Shown one piece after another: positions 55,325 through 64,000 of a DNA stretch of 64,000 nt. Within the stretch, counting starts at the first letter, position 1, and each line of letters starts with the position of its first letter. The translations under genes were made by a program, and so were the position numbers. A model generated the notes under the pieces. The model did not search any database, was not told the DNA's origin, and saw only the letters and a list, made by a program, of their open reading frames with translations. Source of the stretch: Malaya genurostris (Eukaryota; Arthropoda; Insecta; Diptera; Culicidae); contig NC_080572.1 in the NCBI RefSeq assembly GCF_030247185.1, forward strand, positions 189,691,800 through 189,755,799. The letters are read 5' to 3'.

Positions 55325-55800
55325 TCAGTTCCTCGCGCAGAAACCAAGGCCAGATTCGAGTTCCAGGATTTTGGTACTGAAATTGTATTTCAGAACTTGA
55401 CTCTAAGCCTGGATTTTGAAAGCGAGATCTGGAGTTGGAACTGAAATTGAGGTTCAGAATTCTCAGTTCTAAAATGCATTCCAGGAATAAGTTTCAGAAT
55501 GCAGGACAAGAATTTGGTTTTTAAACGCAGTTCCACAATTTTAGAACTAGTTTCAAGAGCTAGATTTTTGAACTAAACTCCGGATCTGGAATCTAGAACT
55601 GAATTTCAGAGCTCAGTGCTAGAATTCAAGTTCAGAATTTAGAGTCAAGCCTGAATCCTGGTCTCGAATTCAGTTCCAAAATGCAGTTCCAAAATACAGG
55701 TTCGGTGATCAGCTCAACAATTCAGATTCAGAAATCAGCTCCAGAATATAGCATCAAAATTGAGTTTCTCAATTCCATGTTCAGAATTCAGGTTCTTTAA
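55325..55800. repeat. Degenerate minisatellite built on CAGAATTCAGTTC-like units
   Basis: Words such as TTCAGAATTC, AGTTCCA, TTCAGTTCC and CTGAATTTCAGAG recur roughly every 10-20 bp over about 475 bp without exact periodicity. The unit resembles (CAGAATTCAGTTC)n with heavy drift. No coding frame. Confidence 0.75.
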
Positions 55801-57018
55801 CATCATGCAAACTGAACCATTATCATTTTAATGGTATTCAGGTCAACCGGTCATTTCTCATAACATTACCCATCCGCCTTTTTGCATCGCAACTTGTAAT
55901 TACGGGACGAAATTTTCACACTTTTCATATTATAATTCCGGAACCGGAAGGATCCGAATGAAATTTAATAATAGTCTATGAGATTCCATAACATTTTAGT
56001 TGATCTCAAAGTTGTGGAATTGTTTTCAGCTATCTTTGAGGTATTTCTGGTCTTAGAAATTTTGAACTAATATAGCCTAAATGAGTTCGTTTGGCCAACT
56101 AAAAAGATTTACAAATTGAAGCATGTTTGGGTCCAACTTCGAATATATTTTGCAACAGCGCTTTTTATTCCTTTTTGAAAATTTGGACGCTCATCTACCT
56201 GTAATTCCCAAAAAAGGGGTCGGATGCCATAAGACCTTTCATGTGAATCTAAAATCGTGAGTATCGCTGAGAAATCGAAGAACCGGAAACCAGTAGTACC
56301 AAAGTAATTTCATGTTGATAGAAAAACTAACAAGATCGGCTAAATAGGGAAATGTACCACGCAGTACAAAGGAATCGCACCTTTCAACAACTTCACTTTT
56401 GAAAAAGCGCCCTTGAAAATGATTTGTTTTTACTCCGCTCTGTAACAAAAACATGCTAATAAGAAAGTAAATAATAATTTTATAATTAAATTTCTCGTAT
56501 AATTATTTTCAATTCCGTCATGCTGGCACCGTTATTACAAACAAATTCACGGTCAAAGCTAATAGTTCGTGTATCAAACTCTAGTCGAAGAGCACAATAG
56601 TTATAACAACCAGTCGGTTGTTATAAAAACGATTACATTGGACCAGAGCCAGCGTGACCGTTGCCAATTAGTTGGATAAAGTACAAAATTGGGTCTTAGG
56701 TTGCATTTTAGTCGAAATGAAAATGAGCATCTAAAATGTGCGGAGTTTTCGAAAAAATACAGCAAATAGACAACCTAGAAATCGAGGAAGAGCTTCAACC
56801 AAAACTGTTGAAAGTATTCAAATGAAAATCTCTTTTGAATCACGGTTGCGTACGATTTTACACGCTACAACATTGTATGCAAAATTCGAACGCAAGAAAT
56901 AGTTGTGTCGCGCTTTTAAAGCAACGTTGCCGTGGAATTCCGATTATTCATTATTAATACATGCTTTTCTTTTTGGTCATCATATTGAAGCCGGACTCAA
57001 ATTCCTGGTGCACATGTA
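55801..57018. other. Unannotated spacer
   Basis: Phrases such as TTCCGGAACCGGAAG near 55940 resemble the interior of repeat N. Otherwise no gene or element ends are recognised. Confidence 0.4.
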
Positions 57019-57400
57019 CTGCCCTTACTCGCATATCAGTCCCATATCGATTTTCGCCAATATAGAGTTAGCTTGAGGAATCCAATCTATCCTCAATATA
57101 CTCTCAGAAATTGCAGTAAAAGTTGAGGGTTTGTTCAGTGAAATATGGAAAAAAATATCAACTCATGTCTGTCCCATACGCAAAGTACCCGCATATCAGT
57201 CCCATTCAGTGCAAATTTCAATTATTTTATTTGTTGCAATATTGAAATAGCAAAGGTGTATTACCGATATTTCATGTAATAATACTATGATTTAGCATTA
57301 GGTAGCACAATAAATAAAAAAGACTCGGAAATAAAATTTAGATTATCTTTTTCTCGATATGCCGATTTTCCATATGGGACTGATATGCAAGTATGGGGAG
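57019..57400. mobile_element. TA-flanked MITE with about 30-bp TIRs
   Basis: The left end CTGCCCTTACTCGCATATCA and the right end (complement strand) CTCCCCATACTTGCATATCA are inverted repeats continuing into GTCCCATAT. TA is present on both sides (57017-57018 and 57401-57402). A further copy of the motif (GCATATCAGTCCCAT) lies inside at 57192. The 382-bp element is non-coding. Confidence 0.85.
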
Positions 57401-57917
57401 TACAGATCATTAAAAAATGACCTGCTCTATAGGCTTTTGAATTTGAAATTGAAATCTAACAAAAGTGTGTGTGAATATCATATTTTCGCTCGTTCATTTT
57501 AACTTGGATAAACCCAAAATTTGGATTCGAAACAATGAATTTTTGTCAACACAGTCTTGTCTTGTCTAATAAGGTATGATTAAGTGTTATTGTTTACCCT
57601 CACTTGGAACTGGTCTTGCCCGTCTATTCTCTGTTGTGAATATGCCGTTCGACAGCCACATATTTGACGAAAGCGCAAGGATGGCGTTGAAAAGAATTGA
57701 ATTTGAGATCAGTTACCTTCTGGATGCTTTCGAATAATATCAAATTGTTATCAAATATTATTGAAAACATATAAATAAAATTTATGGGACACTTGTCACT
57801 TTTAATGGTTAAGCAAAACTTGCAGCTTAACACTAGAAAGCCCGGAATATAGTATAAACATATATTGCCCAAGAGCAGTCAAAATGACTGGAAGAGAGAC
57901 AGTAAAAAAAACTGCTA
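57401..57917. other. Unannotated spacer
   Basis: No recognised gene or repeat structure. Confidence 0.45.
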
Positions 57918-57919
57918 TA

Positions 57920-58189
57920 CACTGAAAATTATTTCTACCTATTTTTTGAGGAGATATCACTTATTGTCGAGCTCTTCTATAAGCTACCCAAAATTAGGTC
58001 GTTATCTACTCAAACTTTGATTTGATCGGTAAAAATGAGTAGCGTGCTTTGTTATGGCATAACAATTGTACTAAACTTACATTTACCTAAATTTTGAGGT
58101 CATCACTCGTTACCCAAAATTGGGGAGATGCATTTTAGTTGATTTTGGGTAGGTTTTGACTCAAAATTAGGTAGCGGCTGGTAAGAGTG
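57920..58189. mobile_element. MITE H, copy 2
   Basis: Begins CACTGAAAATT and ends GGTAAGAGTG, with TA on both sides (57918-57919 and 58190-58191). It shares most of its length with 54395-54654. The inverted termini are short and imperfect. The TA target suggests Tc1-mariner mobilisation. Confidence 0.8.
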
Positions 58190-58191
58190 TA

Positions 58192-59424
58192 GAATAAATG
58201 TCGGAATAACTAATACGTAAAGAAATTTTCTATAATTTTTATATTATTTACAGTCATATAACAAGTTATGTTCTACAAATAGCCACAAAATTTTAAGCAA
58301 TACTATTGTTTACATATTGTTTTTCTAATTGGAATCGAAAAGCGGTCAAAATAACTTCCTTGGGTAATCTAGTGTTTAAAGAGTTTATGTAAATTGTAAT
58401 AATTTGTTCTGAGTTCAGATTTGATGGTTTGGCACTATTTTAACAACATGGAACCGAGGTCTACGATATATTGTCCTGGTGGACGATTTAAGAAGCTATT
58501 TGAATTGTGTTTGCCTTGAGTTTCCAAGAACAGTTTCTTGAATTATTTTTGTTCTGAAATTATTTCCTGCTAACATTAATCATCTTTCTAGACAAAGGGA
58601 ATATGTTGTCCTTATCTTTTCAATCATAACAGAATCATACTTACAGGTGACCTAAATGTTCGCTTTTGACAGCAGTGTGGGACTTTTCAGTCAGTGGATA
58701 GAAGTAATTATACACATATTTCCTACCGAAATAAATCATCTGTGGACGGTGACCTTCCCTTCAATCAACGACGTAAATACCGGTTGATTGACGGTTTGTG
58801 GCACGGTCACGTTTCTTGGTTATTTTTCTATATTCGTCGGAGTCAGTGTTGCCAGTTTCATGATTTTTTTTCTATCGATCAATAGACCTCGGCACTGCAT
58901 CGCTTGCCTTTTCTTCTGGCGGATTTAGGTTTTCAAAAGACATACCGTACCGTTAAATTAGTATCAGTTCCAATTGATTGTCTAACATAAGTCAGAAATT
59001 CGGAAGTAATGTAACATTTTCTGTGATATTCAATCTAATTGTGGTCGTTCACCGGATCAATCATTGAAATATCTACCGATTTTCAAGTGCTGTTCATTTC
59101 ACAGAAAATACTTTCAAGTTGTCTCTTAGCTACCAGCATTTCCAAATATGAACAACCATTGTCGTATCTAAATAAATATGCATCCATTCTCGTCTACATT
59201 CGTCCAAAAACTGAAACAGTCAATCTTCACACACCCTTCAATCCAACGAGTGAAAGTGCAAGTACGACACGTATATCGCTCACGTTCAGCATAGGGTTGT
59301 TCAGTCATGTACACTAAAAATACTGAAAAACATATACAGTTTTAATTAGATACCTTTGAAGTGGGCTTGTGTAATAGTTTCATATATTCCTTCACCCATA
59401 TTGTTGAACTAGCAAAGCAAAGCC
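58192..59424. other. Unannotated spacer
   Basis: Short frames at 58694-58885 and 59039-59317 lack recognisable domains and probably do not code. No repeat ends are seen. Confidence 0.4.
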
Positions 59425-59598
59425 TTCGTGTTACGTTCACTTTGTCGTATCTGACTTTCTGTTTCGATAGACTTCGCAGTCAATTCATAGCGTACAGGAT
59501 CACTGGATGAGTGGTGCTACACTCCAGAATTCCTTCCAGGTCGGGGTTCGAACATACGACAACTGGTTTGAAGACCAGTGCCCTGAGCATTGAACCGA
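59425..59598 (-). mobile_element. tRNA-derived SINE (Feilai-like), copy d
   Basis: The minus strand has CGGTTCAATGCTCAGGGCAC, CTTCAAACCAGTTGTCGTAT and the B box TGTTCGAACCCCGACC. A diverged tail with GACTGCGAAGTCTATCGAAA follows. Ends are approximate and no TSD was resolved. Confidence 0.75.
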
Positions 59599-59689
59599 AA
59601 ATTTGTTTCTTTTCTTTTCAAATTGTTTCTAATTTTTAATGCTAACGAAAAGTTTGGTTTGTGGGAAACAACGCTAAACTCTGAACTAT

Positions 59690-59880
59690 CTCAGATAAAT
59701 AAACTGTTCTAGTCTGAATCAATCTCACCTAATCCCACAAAATCTCTTGTAAATCTGTCTAACCTTGCCAATTCCGTTCATTCACACCTAAGCTTATTTT
59801 AAACCCGGTCAATCTCTTCTAAACTTTTCTGTACCCACTAAATCTTGTTCAAATTCAGTTCACACCCCGACAATTGACCT
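59690..59880. repeat. Loose quasi-repetitive tract (AATCTnnTCTAAAC-like)
   Basis: Words such as TCTGAATCAATCTCACC, AAATCTGTCTAACC and CAATCTCTTCTAAAC recur with poor periodicity. This may be an eroded minisatellite. Confidence 0.35.
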
Positions 59881-61030
59881 ATTGCTACGCAACATTCACA
59901 AATTTTATTGAATTTTTCGATACCGTAAAAATTTAAGTAAGTTTCAAAAAATAATAGGATTTTTATTGTTTTTGAAGAAGTAAACTGAATTTACTAAGAT
60001 TATGTTTTTATTTTTTTTCAAAGTTAAAATACTACTATTTCAGCAGAAAAAATAAAAAACCGCGCAGGTTTTTGGAGTTTTTATTGATTATGCAATCACT
60101 ATGATAGTTCGCAATCAAAATGATGCCTGATTGCTATACACAATTCAAACCGATTTGTTCGCTCATACGCTCTATATGAGTTTGTAGGAACAAGCGTCGA
60201 ATTTTGTGTGAGTGTCTGAGGTTTGAAAATAAAAAAAATGATAAAGTGTCTCTATAATTTTCGAAATAACGGTAAATGTCGCTTGCGATGTGAGGCCACT
60301 CAGTAGGCTAAACAAAAACGTTTAAAACTGTAATTTTATGTATTCAAAATAGAAAGAAATGCATTATTGGTATCAAAGAAGAAGAAACGTTTGGGTTATA
60401 TAAAACGTCAATTTTAAAATTTATCGCGACTGCAAAACTCAAAAATGATACTTCGCTCGAAATAGAAGTCCCTCGAGTGTTAACGTGAAATATGGGACAG
60501 TGATAGTTTTTTCGAGACTTGTGTTATCTATTCTGTAATCACCTTCAATGAAAAAGCTATTTCGCGAATTGTGAAAAATATTCTGATGCGAACCCTGCCT
60601 TCTGGATAAGTAGTTTCTTGTAATGTTTTATTTTCTAAAATTCATTCATCAATTTCTTCGATTTTTTTTATTATATATGAATAAAATTCTTGGCAATCTT
60701 TATTGCAATCTTCTAGTTATTATTATTCACCTTAATCTGCTCGTCTTAAATCTCGAATACTTGGGAAGCTAGAGTAATAATTGAACATTTAAAAGGAAGA
60801 AATCTGAATAATTTACTTGTATATTAATTTGATGCTTCTAAATTTATGAATTTCATAGTATAACTAATTTTTTTCTCTCTTTGCTGCCACCAACCACTAG
60901 ATCTATTGCAAATTTGCCAATTTTTTTAATTTGATGTCATCCTATCTTGTGGGGTTGAAATTATCTCAGTTCTTATGGATTTTTTTTGCCGTTATAAGAG
61001 TTGAAATTTTACATAGTTATTAGAAAAGAT
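59881..61030. other. Unannotated AT-rich spacer
   Basis: No gene or element recognised. Confidence 0.45.
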
Positions 61031-61031
61031 T

Positions 61032-61189
61032 AATTAATGGGGACGGGTACAGCGTGATGGGTAAGTCGATGCCATTCACGCAACCCAACTGGGTTCGATT
61101 CCCAATCCCGCACATAGGGTCAGGAATTTTTTCTGACCCGAAGAGGCGATTAACCTTAAGGTTAAAACCTCTATAATCTAAACAGAAAA
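61032..61189 (+). mobile_element. tRNA-derived SINE, second family
   Basis: ACGGGTACAGCGTGATGGGT corresponds to the A-box region and CTGGGTTCGATTCCCAATCC to the B box. The tail has GAAGAGGCGATTAACC and TTAAAACCTCTATAATC, then a short poly(A). AAAAGATT flanks it (61024-61031 and 61190-61197). A 3' end of this kind is frequent in culicine genomes as I recall. It is unrelated to the Feilai-like copies. Confidence 0.85.
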
Positions 61190-61197
61190 AAAAGATT

Positions 61198-61677
61198 TAC
61201 TTATGTTATATAATTTTTAAGAATTTATTAAAAGTGTTCAGTGGAGGCATCTATAAAAATAGGACGAAATAAATTCATCAAACCTAACAATTAGAAAAAC
61301 ATGGAAAAAATGATTGTTATAAGATTCATCGCATTTTTCTTTTATAACCTTGCTTGTCTACTTCATGGAAAAATGTGCATAGAATAAGAAAATTTTTATT
61401 CAGGGGCTCTAGTACCGCATGGTACCGATTTGTGCTAAGTACAAGTGACTATTTTCAATTTTTACTTTTTGTTTTTGACTCATCAGTGCTTTGGCAGTTT
61501 ATGATGAACTGCTGACGCATCCCAACAGTTCAACATAAACCGTCAAGCAGATGAATAGGTAATATAAAAGCAAAGACATGGCACTTCGACGCAAAAAGTT
61601 TACATGAAAATAACATTGATTTGACGTCTCCTTTACGTTTTATGTTAAACCGTTAGATGGCGGTCAACATGAACTAC
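61198..61677. other. Unannotated spacer
   Basis: No recognised features. Confidence 0.4.
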
Positions 61678-61755
61678 ACAGAAAGAAACTATGAATTCTA
61701 CAGGTGACATAATTTTTCAAACGATACAATTCATAACTACTTAACTTCATTCAGT
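61678..61755 (+). repeat. Short dispersed repeat matching 18191-18268
   Basis: ACTATGAATTCTACAGGTGA and AAACGATACAATTCATAAC are shared with the 18.2-kb region. It directly precedes the leader of the second I-clade element, so it may be the insertion target. Confidence 0.6.
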
Positions 61756-61924
61756 AAAAACCATTCAAGCGAAGAGGTTGTGTTTCGATTGTACTGGCTC
61801 GTGAGTTAACGGCTGCTACCGAGACAATTCTAAGCTTCAGGTAGTTAAACTGCCCATAGCAAACGCAATATTCGGGGCGTTTCCCGACTGGAAAGCTAGC
61901 AACGAAGGCCATCCCGTTCATACG

Positions 61925-62045
61925 CACAGAGGTGTAGAGACACAGAGGTGCGAGAGCATAGAAGTGACGAGTCACAGAGGTGCCATCGCATAAAGGTGCG
62001 AAGACGAAGGGGTGCAAAGGCACAGAGGTGCTAAAGCAACCCAGT
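61925..62045 (+). repeat. Degenerate tandem repeat in the I-element leader
   Basis: CACAGAGGTG(C/T)-(N)5-7 units recur about seven times (CACAGAGGTG, CATAGAAGTG, CACAGAGGTG, CATAAAGGTG, GAAGGGGTG, CACAGAGGTG). The period is about 16 bp. Repeats in non-LTR 5' UTRs often mark internal promoters. Confidence 0.7.
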
Positions 62046-62440
62046 GCTGATCTACCAGGTACCAGAATTTGTACGCTGCGTAGGATCAAAAGAGACGGCA
62101 TATATCGCGAGGTGCTACACTGCAAGCATCGCATTTGATCGCCACCAAGAGCAAAAGCACTGTACCTGGGGTCAGGTACAGCAAGTGCAGTGGTGTTCAC
62201 AACGACGGCAGAGCAACTGAGATAGCAGTAAACGACAGAAGACTGCCAATTGGAAACAGCAAAAGACTGCCAATTGGAAATCGTTGGAAGAGCTTCACGT
62301 CGTTCTTCACGATAAAGGAACAGAGACATCAGCTACAAGGTAGATTTAATTTAATTTATTTTTTATTTCTTATATCTGAAATTTTACTAAACATAAGTTT
62401 TTATTTTGGTATTATTAATTTACAAAAAAAAAATAATGTA

Positions 62441-63754
62441 ATGGATGATCTCATGGAAGATCATCCGAATCCGATTCCGGATACTAGTAAAAGTTTAAAT
62501 ACTCCGAGGGCTAAACATTATCCACAGGGTACCACTGGGCCATGGATAGTCTATCTTCGAAAAAAAGAAAAGATTTTAAACTTGATGCAAATTACAAAGG
62601 ATTTGACATCACATTTCTCTGAAGTTAAAGAAATCTGTAAGGTTAATAGAGATAAAATTCGAGTTGTAGTTAACGACTTGAAACAGGCAAACGATATTGT
62701 AACCTGTAAATTATTTGCTATTGAATATCGAGTTTACATTCCATCGAAGGAGGTAGAAATTGACGGTGTTGTGACTGAAGCAAGTCTGACAGCAGATGAT
62801 TTACTTAAAAATGGAGTTGGCCGTTTTAAAAACTCCATGCTTGAGGGAGTTAAGATACTCGAGTGCAAACAATTGTACTCAGCATCTATTGTCGATGGAA
62901 AAAAGTCTTATCGTCCCTCAGATTCGTTTCGCGTAACATTTGCCGGATCTGCATTGCCTAGCCATGTCTATATCGATAAAATTCGTCTTCCTGTTCGGCT
63001 TTTCGTACCGCATGTTATGAATTGCACGAACTGTAAAAAATTCGGACATACAGCTACTTACTGTAGTAATAAGTCCAAATGTATCAAATGTCAAGGGCCT
63101 CATAAGGATAATCTTTGCGATAAAGATGTTGAAAAATGTGTTTATTGTGGGGAAAGCCCTCATGATGATCTTTCAGTGTGCGCTGCATTTAAGCTGCGTA
63201 AAGACAAAATGAAGCTTTCTTTAAAAGCACGGTCTAAGCGCACATATGCAGAAATGCTCAAAACGGTCATACATGTCTCCCCTTTGGAAACCGAAAACGG
63301 TTTTTCAAATCTTGCGGAGCCAGAGGAATCTGACTCTGACGGAAATAGTGAAGATACCTCGTTTGTCACTCCTCAAGGGTCTGTTAAGAGGAGATTAACA
63401 AACCACAAAATACCAAAAAAGACACCTAAAATTATACCTTCAAAAAAAGATCCCCGTGTTAAAGCTAAAAAGCCAAATTTAAAACCAAAAACTGTGCCTC
63501 CTGGTTTGTCAAATTCACAAACCAATCCAGGAACTAGCTCAAGAAAAGACAATAATCCAGTGGGCTCCATTTCACATTCACCAACAGGATTACTGAAATT
63601 TTCGGAAATTGTAGAATGGATTTTCGCTGCATTCAATATTTCTGAACCTCTAAAGACCATCATAACAGCATTCCTTCCAATAGCTAGAACTTTTTTGAAA
63701 CAGTTATCAGCTCAATGGCCAGCTCTTTCAGGTTTTGTATCATTTGATGGATAA
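62441..63754 (+). CDS. I-element ORF1 (second copy), gag-like protein
   Basis: The ATG at 62441 gives 437 residues starting MDDLMEDHPNPIPD. It is preferred over an upstream in-frame extension that lies in leader sequence. Domains: GPWIVYLRKKEKI, RVVVNDLKQANDI, YRVYIPSKEVEIDGVV, VGRFKN and FRVTFAGSALPSH. Three zinc knuckles follow: CTNCKKFGHTATYC, CIKCQGPHKDNLC and CVYCGESPHDDLSVC. A basic, Ser/Lys/Pro-rich region comes next. The conserved C-terminus is LLKFSEIVEWIFAAFNI and FLKQLSAQWPALSGFVSFDG. The gene is uninterrupted, unlike the copy at 34-35.5 kb, and shows where that one is frameshifted. Confidence 0.92.
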   Translation: MDDLMEDHPNPIPDTSKSLNTPRAKHYPQGTTGPWIVYLRKKEKILNLMQITKDLTSHFSEVKEICKVNRDKIRVVVNDLKQANDIVTCKLFAIEYRVYIPSKEVEIDGVVTEASLTADDLLKNGVGRFKNSMLEGVKILECKQLYSASIVDGKKSYRPSDSFRVTFAGSALPSHVYIDKIRLPVRLFVPHVMNCTNCKKFGHTATYCSNKSKCIKCQGPHKDNLCDKDVEKCVYCGESPHDDLSVCAAFKLRKDKMKLSLKARSKRTYAEMLKTVIHVSPLETENGFSNLAEPEESDSDGNSEDTSFVTPQGSVKRRLTNHKIPKKTPKIIPSKKDPRVKAKKPNLKPKTVPPGLSNSQTNPGTSSRKDNNPVGSISHSPTGLLKFSEIVEWIFAAFNISEPLKTIITAFLPIARTFLKQLSAQWPALSGFVSFDG

Positions 63755-64000
63755 TTTATCATCCGCCGCAAATGATTCAATCACTGTCCTGCAGTGGAAT
63801 TGTCGAAGCATCATGCCAAAACTTGATTCATTTAAAGTTTTGTTGCATAGTCAAAAATGTGATGTATTTGCTTTGTGCGAAACATGGCTTACATCAAACA
63901 TAGCCTTAAATTTTAATGACTTTAACATTATACGTCTCGACAGAGACTCCCCGTATGGTGGAGTGCTTTTAGGAATTAAGAAATGTTATTCCTTTTATAG
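63747..64000 (+). CDS. I-element ORF2 (second copy), endonuclease start, partial
   Basis: The ATG at 63747 overlaps the ORF1 stop as ATGGATAA. The 84 codons in the window read VLQWNCRSIMPKLDSFKVLL, CDVFALCETWLTSN, FNIIRLDRDSPYGGVLLGIK and KKCYSFY. These match the endonuclease start at 34041. It is open to the window edge; RT and RNase H are expected beyond. Confidence 0.9.
   Translation, partial: MDNLSSAANDSITVLQWNCRSIMPKLDSFKVLLHSQKCDVFALCETWLTSNIALNFNDFNIIRLDRDSPYGGVLLGIKKCYSFY

Larger units (their letters stand above)
61756..64000 (+). mobile_element. I-clade non-LTR retrotransposon, second copy (cut by window end)
   Basis: A leader of about 680 bp with a tandem repeat is followed by ORF1 and the start of ORF2. 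Both are homologous to the element at 29909-35920 but clearly diverged, so they are related families or subfamilies. The 5' boundary near 61756 is tentative. The element continues beyond the window. Confidence 0.88.

Noticed and set aside
58694..59317. Frames of 63 and 92 residues
   Set aside because: No homology recognised and no supporting signals.
61032..61189. tRNA gene candidate (GGGTTCGATTCCC)
   Set aside because: The tail, poly(A) and TSD identify a SINE.
62135..62440. In-frame extension of I-element ORF1 upstream of 62441
   Set aside because: It runs through leader sequence and poly-A-rich DNA, and has no counterpart in the related element. The ATG at 62441 starts the conserved protein.

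Overview
The window looks like culicine mosquito nuclear DNA (Aedini, Sabethini or a relative). It is AT-rich, intron-style sequence packed with transposable elements. The evidence is Jockey-clade and I-clade non-LTR retrotransposons, tRNA-derived SINEs of the Feilai type, IS630-Tc1-mariner elements including a DD37E type known from mosquitoes, hAT-like and TA- or TWA-target MITEs, and a retroelement often mislabelled 'craniofacial development protein 2-like'. Families are named from recalled motifs; no database was searched. Element ends were set by matching terminal inverted repeats (TIRs), target-site duplications (TSDs) and other copies within the window.

Layout. 0-5.5 kb: a TTTCGGCGAAA-rich MITE, a decayed endonuclease/RT element, repeat E with a (TA)n tract, a near-perfect 102-bp hairpin and a 1.2-kb foldback element. 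6.3-7.2 kb and 17.1-17.95 kb: two GC-richer islands that could be host promoters or non-coding first exons. 8.4-16.5 kb: a 5'-truncated LINE, a SINE, a dead DD37E transposon, repeat C, an internally deleted PHD/RT retroelement and a hAT-like element holding two further MITEs. 18.6-25.4 kb: a 1.1-kb TIR element, a second repeat C with a promoter-like core, a Penelope-type hammerhead-like motif, a mariner with an internal deletion, and a broken histone H2A copy with a TATA box. 25.4-29.5 kb: a 4.1-kb Jockey element with a 16-bp TSD. 29.9-35.9 kb: a 6.0-kb I-clade element with a 16-bp TSD. 36-44 kb: SINEs, MITEs, an unidentified protein relic and a mariner-like element with two copies of its 3' end. 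44.9-45.5 kb, minus strand: the only host gene recognised, a DUSP14-like dual-specificity phosphatase. 48-50.6 kb: a nest of six elements. 54-61 kb: more MITEs, SINEs and a degenerate minisatellite. 61.7 kb to the end: a second I-clade element cut by the window edge.

There is no operon or pathway logic. The region is explained by successive insertions, and several older copies serve as 'empty sites' that date and confirm younger insertions. The I-clade element at 29.9-35.9 kb and the Jockey element at 25.4-29.5 kb keep almost all of their coding capacity. All DNA transposases seen are broken. No bacterial, CRISPR or clear viral sequence was recognised.
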